DNA of 38,771 nt, taken from NCBI GenBank assembly GCA_900767595.1, contig CAAFZS010000020.1, forward strand, positions 1 through 38,771. The letters run 5' to 3'. A program made the translations under genes and the position numbers. Of this stretch, positions 1-7,608 are shown one piece after another. This DNA is from Bacteroidales bacterium (lineage in GTDB: Bacteria; Bacteroidota; Bacteroidia; Bacteroidales; Paludibacteraceae). Each line of letters starts with the position of its first letter. Position 1 is the first letter of the stretch. The notes under the pieces are model-generated. The model was not told where the DNA came from. It saw only the letters and a list, made by a program, of their open reading frames with translations, and did no database searches.

Positions 1-1614
1 ATTTATCCGAAAGTAAGAATTGCTCCTCAAGGAGGTCTAACCATCCAAAATGGAGGAATCTCTGTTGGTGATAAATGCTCGGTTGTTATTGAATCATCGA
101 AAGAAAAGCAAGGATATTTGCGCGTATCACCTAAATGGGCAAACGGGCAAGGGGAACGTTATCCATTGCCGACAGCTACCGTACAACTTGCTACTCGCGG
201 CGATATTGAAGCCGCTCAGAAAATAGATGGGAAACAAGATGCCCAATGGCAATATATGGGCTTCCCCGTAGAAGCAATGGGTTATAATGTGGATTATATC
301 ACATGGCTTTATGAATGGAATGAGGCGCAAGGATGGATAGACAAGAAAGCCGAGAGTGATGCTTCGGCTGAAAAACAGGCTGCGGTTGCACCATTTACAG
401 CGTATGCGTTAACTCAATATGGCACTCCTGTCTTAGAGTTTAACGGCAGACTTATAAATAGAGATGTACAGATTCCGTTTACCTATACTCCTGGTGGTTT
501 GGGCGGACAGAATATGTTTGCCAATAGTTATCCTTCTCCTATTGATGTGAAGTGCTTCACAAAAGATGATGTTCCTTCAGATGCGGGAGCAATGGACTTC
601 ACATTCTACCTTTACAACACCGGCTCTTGGGCAGATTGGAAAGAACATGGAACAACAAAAGAACGTGCGGCAGCAACTCCGGGAACGTTTACCGCCATTC
701 CAATGCTCAGTGCTAGTTTACTAGACAACTATCAAACACTAATTCCTTCCATGCAAGGTGTTTGCGTGCAAGTATATCAGCCGGGCACTTATATTAACTT
801 AGATTATAAGAAACATGTTTGGTATGCTTATGAACGTGCAAATACGGTAGATGATATGAATCAGCCGCTACGTGTTGCCTTGAGCGATAATACCTCCTTG
901 AATGCGGAAGTGGAAGAGGATATGCGCGTCCGCGATAGTATTCGCCAAGCGCATGAAAATCAAGTAAAAGCACTAACCCATCGAGCCCAAATAATCGTAA
1001 ACAGTGAGAATAGTGGTTCGACAAGCGTTTATCTGCTTGAGAAAGCCGACTTTACCAAGAGGTACGATAATGGCTATGATGCTCCGCTGATGGGTACATT
1101 TGGTGTGGTCAATCTCTACACAACCGAGGAAGATGGTTTGATGGCTGTTTCGGCAACGGATAATTTAGATAGTACTTTCGTTGGTTTCTTATCGGGTGAG
1201 GATACAAATTATGAATTGTCCATCTCTTCTGTGATAGGAGAATCCTTACAACTGATGGATGTTCAGACGGGTGATGTGATTGACATAAAAGAGGGTGCAA
1301 CCTATTCCTTTATGGCTACACCGAACTTTGAGGATGACTACCGCTTCCGTATCTTCAAGACCGAAACGAAACCTGTTGTTCCGACCGGTTGGACGGGTCT
1401 CGGTGATAAAGCTAAGATTTGGTATAATAAACAAGTAATTTATATCTCCGACGCTGCGGCGAATAGCACTGCCGCTATCTACACCGCTGCGGGCGAGTTG
1501 TTAAAGCAAATAACGTTTAACCATAACACTACCATCTCTACAACCGATATACCCGAAGGCGTATATACGGTTCGTGTAGAGGATAGCGTGCTGAAATTCT
1601 TTGTAAAACATTAA
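1..1614 (+). CDS. T9SS-exported protein, 3' part (5' end outside window)
   Basis: The frame is open from base 1, so this is the C-terminal ~537 residues of a longer protein and its true start lies upstream. The last ~75 residues look like a type IX secretion C-terminal sorting domain: a short beta-rich module with IYTAAGELLKQ, then IPEGVYTVRVED, ending KFFVKH. Such domains direct proteins across the outer membrane through the T9SS, whose translocon gene sprA lies in this window. The rest is beta-rich and rich in Thr, Ser and Asn, with no enzyme motif that I recognise; a surface or adhesin-like role is only a guess. The next gene starts 5 bases after the stop, so the two are probably cotranscribed. 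The sorting-domain call is fairly sure; the function is unknown. Confidence 0.75.
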   Translation: MYPKVRIAPQGGLTIQNGGISVGDKCSVVIESSKEKQGYLRVSPKWANGQGERYPLPTATVQLATRGDIEAAQKIDGKQDAQWQYMGFPVEAMGYNVDYITWLYEWNEAQGWIDKKAESDASAEKQAAVAPFTAYALTQYGTPVLEFNGRLINRDVQIPFTYTPGGLGGQNMFANSYPSPIDVKCFTKDDVPSDAGAMDFTFYLYNTGSWADWKEHGTTKERAAATPGTFTAIPMLSASLLDNYQTLIPSMQGVCVQVYQPGTYINLDYKKHVWYAYERANTVDDMNQPLRVALSDNTSLNAEVEEDMRVRDSIRQAHENQVKALTHRAQIIVNSENSGSTSVYLLEKADFTKRYDNGYDAPLMGTFGVVNLYTTEEDGLMAVSATDNLDSTFVGFLSGEDTNYELSISSVIGESLQLMDVQTGDVIDIKEGATYSFMATPNFEDDYRFRIFKTETKPVVPTGWTGLGDKAKIWYNKQVIYISDAAANSTAAIYTAAGELLKQITFNHNTTISTTDIPEGVYTVRVEDSVLKFFVKH

Positions 1615-1618
1615 GAAA

Positions 1619-2101
1619 ATGATATTGTCTGTTAAAAATCGATTCGTATGTATCTGCCTGTTGCTGGGGTTGACACTGCCCGCAACAGGACAGGTATATA
1701 TGACCAGTAAGGCTAAGGTACACTCCGTATCCACATCCGGAGTAGGTAATGATTCGTGGGTTGATAAGAGTTTTTACTCCACATCGTCCCACATCTCTGC
1801 GGGACCGAGTTATTCGGTATCCGTACCATCTATCAGTGTCAAAACGTCGTTCTCCACTTCGGCTGCTAAGATTAGTGGTGGTGTTTCCATCGCGGATGGA
1901 ACATCTACCAATGTAAGTGATTTGTTTGGAGGCCCCAATAAATTGGGCAGCTTCGGAGGTGGTACAATAGGAGGTGGCGAAGGTACCGGACAATGGGAAC
2001 CTCCAAAGCCTGGTTCTGCTCCGATTGGTGACATCCCGTGGGTAGTGATGGTGTTGGCAGCGGCAGTGTTCGTAATAGTAAAAAAGCGTAAGTTCGAATG
2101 A
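1619..2101 (+). CDS. Small secreted protein with tripartite C-terminal tail
   Basis: This 160-aa protein has an N-terminal signal peptide (hydrophobic core CICLLLGLTLPATG, about residues 11-24). A low-complexity Ser/Thr/Val-rich body follows, with a Gly-rich stretch at about 98-125. The C-terminus has the layout of a sorting tail: a PIGD motif, the hydrophobic segment VVMVLAAAVFVIV, and the basic end KKRK. That order (short motif, membrane helix, basic cluster) resembles Bacteroidota PID-CTERM-type tails recognised by exosortase-like enzymes, although the motif here is PIGD and not PID. A plain type I membrane anchor is the alternative. It follows the T9SS substrate gene at a 4-base gap, which suggests a partner on the cell surface. 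The last codons lie inside the terminator hairpin. Function unknown. Confidence 0.7.
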   Translation: MILSVKNRFVCICLLLGLTLPATGQVYMTSKAKVHSVSTSGVGNDSWVDKSFYSTSSHISAGPSYSVSVPSISVKTSFSTSAAKISGGVSIADGTSTNVSDLFGGPNKLGSFGGGTIGGGEGTGQWEPPKPGSAPIGDIPWVVMVLAAAVFVIVKKRKFE

Positions 2102-2116
2102 ATTTACGCTTTTTTT
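2080..2116 (+). terminator. Rho-independent terminator overlapping a CDS end
   Basis: A stem GCGTAAGTT / AATTTACGC (one G-T wobble) with the six-base loop CGAATG is flanked by an A-run on the left and a T-run on the right. The left arm encodes the last residues of the preceding protein, and its TGA stop lies at the loop/right-arm junction. The A/T flanks would let it also work on the opposite strand. Confidence 0.8.
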
Positions 2117-2126
2117 GTGGAAAAAC

Positions 2127-2157
2127 TTGCATATGTCAGAAAAAAGTTGTAATTTTG
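2127..2157 (+). promoter_or_regulatory. Bacteroidota-type promoter for the AAA/DUF4143 gene
   Basis: A -33 TTG (2127-2129) is followed after exactly 20 bases by the -7 box TAATTTTG (2150-2157). The start codon is about 70 bases downstream, behind an A/T-rich leader without a strong Shine-Dalgarno sequence, as is usual in this phylum. Confidence 0.75.
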
Positions 2158-2226
2158 CAGCGTGAAAATGATAGTTAACTTCGATTTAATCATTAAATAT
2201 ATAATAAATCATTAGTTAATTGTATT

Positions 2227-3522
2227 ATGGAAAGAAAATTGTATAAAGAGTTATTACAGTGGAAAGAGCGTGTTAATCGTAAGCCGTTAGTGCTTTTTGG
2301 TGCGCGTCAGGTAGGAAAATCTTATTTGTTATCTCAATTTGGAGAACGAGAGTTTGTGAACTATGTTCAGATTAATTTAGAAGCAGCAGCAGCTGTTCGT
2401 GCCGTTTTTGATGGAGATCTTACTCCTTCTCGTATCATAGAACAAATAGAGGCCCTATTATCTGTTCGAATAGAAGCTGGGGAAACTCTACTTATTTTAG
2501 ACGAGATACAATGTTGCGAGCGTGCTCTAACTGCATTAAAAAGTTTTGCAGAATCTGCTCCTCAATATCATATTGTAGCGGCTGGAAGTTTATTAGGTGT
2601 GGCTATCAATAGAACAGATTATTCCTTCCCTGTGGGTAAGGTGGATGAGTTGCAACTTTTCCCTATGGATTTTGAAGAATGGTTGTGGGCTATGAATAAA
2701 CATCAATTGGCTGCCATCATTCGAGAACATACAACGACAATGGAAAAAATGGATGTCGCATTACATGAAGAAGCATTGGCCCTTTATCGTCGCTATTTAG
2801 TAGTTGGAGGTATGCCTGAGGTTGTAGTAAAATATGTTAATACACAAAGTCTGTTGACTATTATTGAGATACAACAACATATACTCAATGATTATACGGC
2901 TGATATGGCAAAATATTGCGAGAACGCAATGGCAATCAAAGTAAGAGCATGTTACAATTCTATCCCGGCTCAGTTAGCAAAAGAGAATCATAAGTTCCAG
3001 TATAAAGTAGTCCAACGAGGTGGTACCGCAACCATCTTTGGTGAGGCTATTGAATGGCTGATTAGCGCAGGTGTAGTTCTTCGTTGCCAACAAGTGGAAC
3101 ATCCTTCTATTCCACTAGCAGCCTATGTGGATTTAAGTGATTTCAAATTATACTTGAGTGACGTGGGGCTGTTAACACTTAAGTCGGGTATGCCATCAGG
3201 ACTGCTTTTGTCCGAATTAGCAGAAGATAACACATTTATGGGCGCAATTGCTGAGAATTATGTTGCTCAAACATTAGCAACAAAACATCTGCCTTTGTAT
3301 TATTGGAAGAGTGAAGCTACCGCAGAGATTGATTTCCTCCTTTGTCAAAACAATCAAATAGTTCCAATAGAGGTTAAGAAAGGAGAACGAGTGCGTTCCC
3401 GTAGTTTAAATCAATATCGAATTACTTATAAGCCAGATTGTTGTTACCGCTTCTCACAAAAAAACTTTGGAGAGAACGATGGAATTAAGGCAATTCCTTT
3501 GTATGCTATATTTGCACTTTAA
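2227..3522 (+). CDS. AAA family ATPase with DUF4143 domain
   Basis: This 431-aa protein begins with an AAA_14-type ATPase domain: Walker A GARQVGKS at residues 25-32 and Walker B LLILDEIQ at about 88-95. The C-terminal half matches the DUF4143 pattern, ending in a PD-(D/E)XK-like layout: E367-x-D369 followed by E382-V-K384 in PIEVKKGE. Length is normal for the family. These proteins are common and often multicopy in Bacteroidota. Their role is not established; proposals include DNA-linked or stress functions. The gene stands alone, with its own promoter upstream and a 466-base gap downstream. Family assignment is secure; function is unknown. Confidence 0.88.
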   Translation: MERKLYKELLQWKERVNRKPLVLFGARQVGKSYLLSQFGEREFVNYVQINLEAAAAVRAVFDGDLTPSRIIEQIEALLSVRIEAGETLLILDEIQCCERALTALKSFAESAPQYHIVAAGSLLGVAINRTDYSFPVGKVDELQLFPMDFEEWLWAMNKHQLAAIIREHTTTMEKMDVALHEEALALYRRYLVVGGMPEVVVKYVNTQSLLTIIEIQQHILNDYTADMAKYCENAMAIKVRACYNSIPAQLAKENHKFQYKVVQRGGTATIFGEAIEWLISAGVVLRCQQVEHPSIPLAAYVDLSDFKLYLSDVGLLTLKSGMPSGLLLSELAEDNTFMGAIAENYVAQTLATKHLPLYYWKSEATAEIDFLLCQNNQIVPIEVKKGERVRSRSLNQYRITYKPDCCYRFSQKNFGENDGIKAIPLYAIFAL

Positions 3523-3586
3523 TGTAGGGTGCAACCATATAGAGAGGCAGAAACATTAATACGAAAAATTTCGTAATGGCAAAGAA

Positions 3587-3631
3587 GTGATAAAAGTGAT
3601 AAAAATGATAAAAGTGATAAAAATGATGAAT
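3587..3631 (+). repeat. 9-bp tandem repeat, five units
   Basis: Units read GTGATAAAA, GTGATAAAA, ATGATAAAA, GTGATAAAA and the degenerate ATGATGAAT. The minus-strand frame through it gives an HFY-type peptide repeat that does not look like a gene. Confidence 0.85.
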
Positions 3632-3744
3632 TGAAGAAATGATGAAATGATGAATTGAGGGTTGAAGGATGAGGAATGAAATATGAAAAAATGCATAAAA
3701 AATATGAAAAAATGCATTTTCCGGCGAAAAAATTGCGTTACCTC

Positions 3745-3775
3745 TTGACAAACCGAAAAAAATGTTGTATCTTTG
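3745..3775 (+). promoter_or_regulatory. Promoter for the DUF3987 operon
   Basis: TTG (3745-3747, within TTGACA), 20 bases, then TATCTTTG (3768-3775) and a GCAGTG start region. It faces the DUF3987 gene, whose start codon is about 210 bases downstream. Confidence 0.8.
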
Positions 3776-3988
3776 CAGTGCGAATTGAGAATTACCTCTT
3801 TTTTATCGCCTAAACAATTGCCAAACCATACGGTGACCCATCGGTCATCCTTTTGTGCGGGTATAATCGGGGTATAATCAAGAAGGCTTGAAGATGGCTG
3901 ATTGGTTCACGATGCACAGTGCACGATTCTCAATTCACAACCGCGGCGCACGGATTGCGCTAACAATTAAAAAACTTAAACAATAATT

Positions 3989-5365
3989 ATGAAAAATGAA
4001 AATTTTTCTACTAATGGCGTTTTGTCGAATTTATCAAATTTATCTGATTTACAAAACGCGAGTCAAGTTGCTGAAAATCAGCAAGAGTTAGTTAATGTTG
4101 ATGGGTACTTAACGTGTCACATAGATACGGATAAGTTGCCGAGTATCCTTCAACAAGTATTAAACGTCAGCGATGACAATGCGGTACGAGACATGTTATT
4201 CTTGTCTTCGCTTACGGCATTAAGTTACGCTTGTCCCAAGTTCTGGACGTTACATGGCAAGCCGGGTAAACGTTATTATGCCAATTTAATGAGCATGATT
4301 CTGGCTCCGGCAGCAAGTGGTAAAGGAGTAATGACCTATACCAAGCGATTGTTGCGTCCTATCCACGAGGCATTGAATGAACAGAAGCGAGAGGGTGAAG
4401 CAAAGAAGATGACCTTTGTGCCGTGTAACACGACCGCTTCGGCTTTTATCAAGCAATTGGGTGATAATGGTGGTTCGGGATTCTTGTTTGCCAACGAGAT
4501 GGACACCTTATCGCAGATGTGGAAAAGCAGTTACGGGAAGTTCTCGGATGTGTTACGTTGTGGATTCGAGCACGAGGCCATCGGTATGCGTCGCCGCACG
4601 AACAATGAATATGTGGAGATAGAGAATCCGCAATTGAGTGTGTTGGTGTCGGGAACGTATAACCAGTTGTTGCCGTTGGTACGCAGTCGCGAAAATGGTT
4701 TGGCCAGTCGTTTTGCCTGTTATGTAGTAAGGGATATACAAGCTTTTGACTATAGTGTGTTTGACGAAGACAGTTTATCCGCCGGCGAAGATGCTGAAGG
4801 GTTGTTCGATCGCTTAGGTCAAGAGGTCAAACGATTCTATGATTGGCAGATGCAGCAAGTGGGCAGTTGTCAGTTCTGTTTTACGCGCAGTCAGAGTGAG
4901 AAGTTGGCTCGCTTAGTCAAAGGTCAATGGCAAGCCTATGTGACGGAGGATAATCGCGAGTTTGACTCGACGATTAAACGAATAGGCGTTATTATCAAAC
5001 GAATAGGGTTAGTGCTTAGTGCCTTGCGCATCAATATGGAAAGTGAGTTGCCCGAACGAATCCAGTGTTCGGAAGACGATTTCCAAGTGCTGACAGTGCT
5101 ATTGAATAAACTGTTGTTACACGCGGCGTGGATGTTTGAAATGTTGCCTCAAGTTAAAACAAAGACCTATGTGCGTTCGGAGAATTATCAGCAGCAACAG
5201 TATTGGCAGAGTCTGCCGGATGCCTTTTCGCGAGTGGAAGCAATGCAGTTAGCCGATGATTACGGCATTAGTCAAGTGACCGCCACGCGATGGATAAGTC
5301 AGCGCGTTGAGGTAGGAGAAGCGATACGAGTAAGTCAAGGACATTATAATAAGAAAGGAGCGTAA
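3989..5365 (+). CDS. DUF3987 domain protein (P-loop ATPase)
   Basis: This 458-aa protein has the DUF3987 pattern: a hydrophobic helix FLSSLTALSYACPKFW (71-86), Walker A-like APAASGKG (106-113), the family motif PIHEALN (about 124-130) and an acidic Walker B-like GFLFANEMDTL (164-174). A C-terminal wHTH-like part (VEAMQLADDYGISQVTATRW) could bind DNA. DUF3987 proteins are frequent in Bacteroidota, often on or near mobile elements beside primase-like or VirE-like proteins, and a replication-type ATPase role is suspected. No integrase, relaxase or primase is visible here. The first ~30 residues are low-complexity (Asn/Ser/Leu). The next gene follows after one base, so they form an operon. Family confident; role unknown. 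Confidence 0.8.
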   Translation: MKNENFSTNGVLSNLSNLSDLQNASQVAENQQELVNVDGYLTCHIDTDKLPSILQQVLNVSDDNAVRDMLFLSSLTALSYACPKFWTLHGKPGKRYYANLMSMILAPAASGKGVMTYTKRLLRPIHEALNEQKREGEAKKMTFVPCNTTASAFIKQLGDNGGSGFLFANEMDTLSQMWKSSYGKFSDVLRCGFEHEAIGMRRRTNNEYVEIENPQLSVLVSGTYNQLLPLVRSRENGLASRFACYVVRDIQAFDYSVFDEDSLSAGEDAEGLFDRLGQEVKRFYDWQMQQVGSCQFCFTRSQSEKLARLVKGQWQAYVTEDNREFDSTIKRIGVIIKRIGLVLSALRINMESELPERIQCSEDDFQVLTVLLNKLLLHAAWMFEMLPQVKTKTYVRSENYQQQQYWQSLPDAFSRVEAMQLADDYGISQVTATRWISQRVEVGEAIRVSQGHYNKKGA

Positions 5366-5366
5366 T

Positions 5367-5693
5367 ATGGCAATTATTAACAAACTAAGGGCTCCGTTAG
5401 AGCTAATCAGTGGCAAGTTGTGGAAGAATGCACAGTTTGCTGTTTGTACTAACAAAAGAACAGGGAAGATGCATACACAAATAATTCCCCCTTGGACACA
5501 CGGGTTTAATAAGAAACAAGTGGCTGCACAAAAAAAGATGCGCGAGGCGAATCGACGAGTGCATGAGATACTGAGTAATCCCGAACTACGAAAACCTTAC
5601 GAGGAGGAGTGGAAGCGTTCTGCTCCTGAAGATGAAAGAAGAAGGTTGAGGGATTATGTGTTTATGAAAGTGTATGCTTCGCTTGGGGGGTAG
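5367..5693 (+). CDS. Small basic protein of unknown function
   Basis: This 108-aa protein is rich in Lys and Arg. It starts one base after the DUF3987 stop and is preceded by a good AAGAAAGGAG ribosome-binding site. The N-terminal half has a short aromatic/beta-like stretch (ISGKLWKNAQFAVCTN). The C-terminal half is predicted helical and highly charged (KKMREANRRVHEIL, then EEEWKRSAPEDERRR). I do not recognise the family. The tight coupling suggests that it works with the DUF3987 ATPase, perhaps as a nucleic-acid-binding partner, but that is inference. Its last 32 bases overlap the 3' end of the convergent hipA-like gene. Confidence 0.65.
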   Translation: MAIINKLRAPLELISGKLWKNAQFAVCTNKRTGKMHTQIIPPWTHGFNKKQVAAQKKMREANRRVHEILSNPELRKPYEEEWKRSAPEDERRRLRDYVFMKVYASLGG

Positions 5694-6939
5694 GGTGAGA
5701 AACTGATAATCGTTCTGCAAATCGTTCTTGTTCGGATTTGGATATTTGGCAACGGGTAGCAACCTGTTGCCATTTTTTTATAGCATTTGTCACTTCCTCA
5801 ATGATGGTTCTCGCCTCTTGTTCATGGAGCATATAGAGAGAAGCTCCATCTAACAAAGCCTCTAAGGATGATTCGTTTGTTGTTTCGGTAATTAATAGGC
5901 TTTGTTCTCTTCTATTTGTGGGGTTAATATCATACGCAGGGGATAATGTCCACCCCTCTTTTGTGAGTAAGAAACCGTGATTACGGAAGTGATCGTCATT
6001 GTTACCGATGCAGATATTAAAGGCTATGCGACGGTAGAGTTGCTTGAGGTTTTCCATTTGATTAGCCATAGGTATTCCTCCCATCATCACATCCGCGATG
6101 TCCGGATAACCATTACCGGTAGAAGCGTCTGCTCCGTCTTGTAGATTACACATAGTCATTGCGGAGGCAAAAGGAATGCGTTGATCTCCTATACGGTCAA
6201 AACGACGAGAAAGAAGGGTGTGGTATTTAACGCCCTCTAAAGTGAGTAGTTGAGTTTGGGCAGTATTGACTCCCGCTACCCGACCGAGTTCGTGTGCAAA
6301 ATGTTCCCATAAAGCTACATCGTAGTCATCCGATAGGGACGGAATTTTAGCAATATAAAGAGTGCCATCTACATCTCTTACATTTGCTTTTGGTCGCGCA
6401 CCTCCCAAAGAGGATCCTTGACGGAAAAGATTGTCAATCCATTGTTCACGGATGGGTTTATTCTCCGCTTCAGAAGCCTCATAACGATGCGCAATATCCA
6501 CAAATTCTCTAAGTTGAGTAACGGGAGGAATAGGTTGCGCTTTATCTAAACACAACCAACCCCCATCGGCTTGAAGGCGCAAAGCACCCATGCGCGTTGC
6601 ATCGTCCAATTGAATGAGATAATCAAAATCTGTGAGCGTTCTTGCTTCACGTTTCTCGGCAATAGCGAGCAAGCGTTCACGCTTGTCTATCAATCTGCGT
6701 CCCCAGCGGTCGGGCAGCGCATCGGCTAAAAAACCAAATATCTTTCCGGAAGAGTATTGTTTTCCGGATAGGTTCTGCACATCGCCACTGAGCGCAATAT
6801 CCCGATGACGGCTCAACCAGTCGGTAGATAATTCTATGCCATAGACTTCGTTACCGCGAATGCGCTCATACGTTAAGTCTCCTATATAGGCGGGACTCTC
6901 TTCCCAAGGTAATGATAAATAGAGTTGTATTGTATTCAT
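5662..6939 (-). CDS. hipA: HipA-family serine/threonine kinase toxin
   Basis: This 425-aa protein has both HipA parts: an N-terminal couple-type domain (about 1-120) and a kinase-like C-terminal part. Visible motifs are the glycine-rich loop GSSLGGARPKA (175-185), an ATP-site lysine in YIAKIPS (K198), the catalytic-loop pattern NNDDHFRNHGF (313-323, D316 as likely catalytic Asp) and the metal-binding-like SPAYDINP (333-340). E. coli HipA phosphorylates glutamyl-tRNA synthetase and induces persistence; the target here is unknown. The start ATG overlaps the stop of the upstream HipB-like gene by 4 bases, the usual antitoxin-first order. All key motifs are present, so it is likely active. The 3' end runs 32 bases into the convergent small gene. 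Confidence 0.92.
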   Translation of the reverse strand: MNTIQLYLSLPWEESPAYIGDLTYERIRGNEVYGIELSTDWLSRHRDIALSGDVQNLSGKQYSSGKIFGFLADALPDRWGRRLIDKRERLLAIAEKREARTLTDFDYLIQLDDATRMGALRLQADGGWLCLDKAQPIPPVTQLREFVDIAHRYEASEAENKPIREQWIDNLFRQGSSLGGARPKANVRDVDGTLYIAKIPSLSDDYDVALWEHFAHELGRVAGVNTAQTQLLTLEGVKYHTLLSRRFDRIGDQRIPFASAMTMCNLQDGADASTGNGYPDIADVMMGGIPMANQMENLKQLYRRIAFNICIGNNDDHFRNHGFLLTKEGWTLSPAYDINPTNRREQSLLITETTNESSLEALLDGASLYMLHEQEARTIIEEVTNAIKKWQQVATRCQISKSEQERFAERLSVSHPTPQAKHTLS

Positions 6940-7256
6940 AATTTTTTGCTTGCCCGTTTATGTTGAACCATATCTATGTCTTGAAGGTTTCGTCCCAGTT
7001 CGTCGTTCTTGGCCAAAAGCAATATATCTTCATCTAAACCTAAAGCATAGAGCACGCGCAGATAGATTCCGATTGCTACTGTAGGTGCTCCTTTCTCAAT
7101 GCGCATAATCGTTAATGCAGAACAAGAGGCGCGTTCCGCCATTTGCGCAATCGATATATCACGACGTAAGCGAGCTAACTTAATTTGCTCACCTGTAAGT
7201 TTGAGATTTGCCGCTACTTTGCGGGGTAAAAAGATACCTTTTGTTGCCTTTGCCAT
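6936..7256 (-). CDS. hipB: HipB-like XRE-family antitoxin/repressor
   Basis: This 106-aa protein has an HTH_3 (Cro/CI-type) domain at about residues 22-75, including IKLARLRRDISIAQMAERAS and the recognition-helix region SALTIMRIEKG. It resembles HipB, which neutralises HipA and represses its own operon, although the extra ~20 residues on each side make it longer than E. coli HipB. It is the first gene of the pair and its stop overlaps the hipA start. A promoter and a candidate inverted-repeat operator lie directly upstream. Confident as an XRE regulator; the antitoxin role is inferred from gene order. Confidence 0.9.
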   Translation of the reverse strand: MAKATKGIFLPRKVAANLKLTGEQIKLARLRRDISIAQMAERASCSALTIMRIEKGAPTVAIGIYLRVLYALGLDEDILLLAKNDELGRNLQDIDMVQHKRASKKL

Positions 7257-7267
7257 AACCTATAAAC

Positions 7268-7313
7268 TATCATATAATGCAATAAATCGTGTGCTTTATA
7301 TTACTATATGATA
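7268..7313 (-). promoter_or_regulatory. Candidate HipB operator (inverted repeat)
   Basis: TATCATATA (7268-7276) and its exact reverse complement TATATGATA (7305-7313) lie between the hipBA promoter and the hipB start codon. Centre spacing is 37 bases. HipB-type repressors bind paired inverted sites upstream of their own operon, so autoregulation is plausible. The sequence is A/T-rich, which raises the chance of coincidence. Confidence 0.5.
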
Positions 7314-7336
7314 TATTATTATCTTCAAATCGGGTG

Positions 7337-7367
7337 CAAAGGTACAACTTTTTTCTGATATGTGCAA
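7337..7367 (-). promoter_or_regulatory. hipBA promoter
   Basis: On the minus strand TTG (7367-7365), 20 bases, then TACCTTTG (7344-7337). The transcript would start near 7330, giving a ~75-base leader that contains the inverted repeat. Confidence 0.8.
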
Positions 7368-7414
7368 ATATTTTTGCAAAATTTAAGAAAAAAGGCGTGG
7401 CGGCGGCCGGATTT

Positions 7415-7556
7415 GCGATATATCGCGAAACGCAGTGAGCGATACGCAAAGCGGCGAAAGACTTTCGCCGAGAGAAGACAGGGTAATAACAAGCCGCGGT
7501 TGCGAGCCGCGGAAGATAGACACCAACTAGCGGAAGGACCGCGCAAGAATGCGCGG
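7415..7556. repeat. Intergenic hairpin array
   Basis: Four inverted repeats lie in 142 bases: GCGATATATCGC (7415-7426, perfect palindrome); CGGCGAAAG-A-CTTTCGCCG (7452-7470, 9-bp arms); CCGCGG-TTGCGAG-CCGCGG (7494-7512); CCGCGCA-AGAA-TGCGCGG (7539-7556, 7-bp stem and 4-base loop). The segment is much more G+C-rich than the flanking A/T-rich leader. It lies just downstream of the sprA stop, so it may serve as a 3' structure or terminator for that transcript; a dispersed palindromic element or structured RNA is also possible. Confidence 0.75.
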
Positions 7557-7574
7557 CACAAGGGGGCTAAAGGA

Positions 7575-7595
7575 GGATTGAGGATTGAGGATTGA
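7575..7595 (-). repeat. Heptamer tandem repeat GGATTGA x3
   Basis: Three exact copies of GGATTGA follow GGGGGCTAAA. The same arrangement (GGGCTAAA then GAGGA/ATTGA text) occurs on the minus strand inside the LysM-protein gene near 32.3 kb, so the two sites look related. Confidence 0.8.
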
Positions 7596-7608
7596 GGAGT
7601 AGGGGGGA

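Larger units (their letters stand above)
3523..3988. other. 466-base intergenic region
   Basis: No gene seen. It holds a 7-bp hairpin TACGAAA-AA-TTTCGTA (3560-3575), an array of 9-bp repeats (3587-3631), more low-complexity GATGAA/ATTGAGG text to about 3690, and the promoter at 3745-3775. It also has a short hairpin GGTGACC/GGTCATC near 3831-3848, a direct repeat of GTATAATC near 3861-3880, and a palindromic GTGCAC-type segment near 3912-3926. The leader from promoter to the DUF3987 start codon is about 210 bases, long enough to carry regulation, but no known riboswitch was recognised. Confidence 0.6.
7257..7608. other. 352-base intergenic region between hipB and the sprA end
   Basis: From left to right it contains the hipBA leader with an inverted repeat, the hipBA promoter, a run of at least four strong hairpins (7415-7556) and a heptamer tandem repeat (7575-7595). 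Reading frames crossing the hairpins are basic and low in hydrophobic residues and do not look like genes. Confidence 0.7.

Noticed and set aside
3506..3751. 81-aa minus-strand frame with HFY repeats
   Set aside because: It is the translation of the 9-bp tandem repeat and has no independent support.
7362..7595. 77-aa plus-strand reading frame across the hairpin array
   Set aside because: It is extremely Arg/Lys-rich, made of the hairpin and heptamer repeats, and lacks a ribosome-binding site or any recognisable family pattern.
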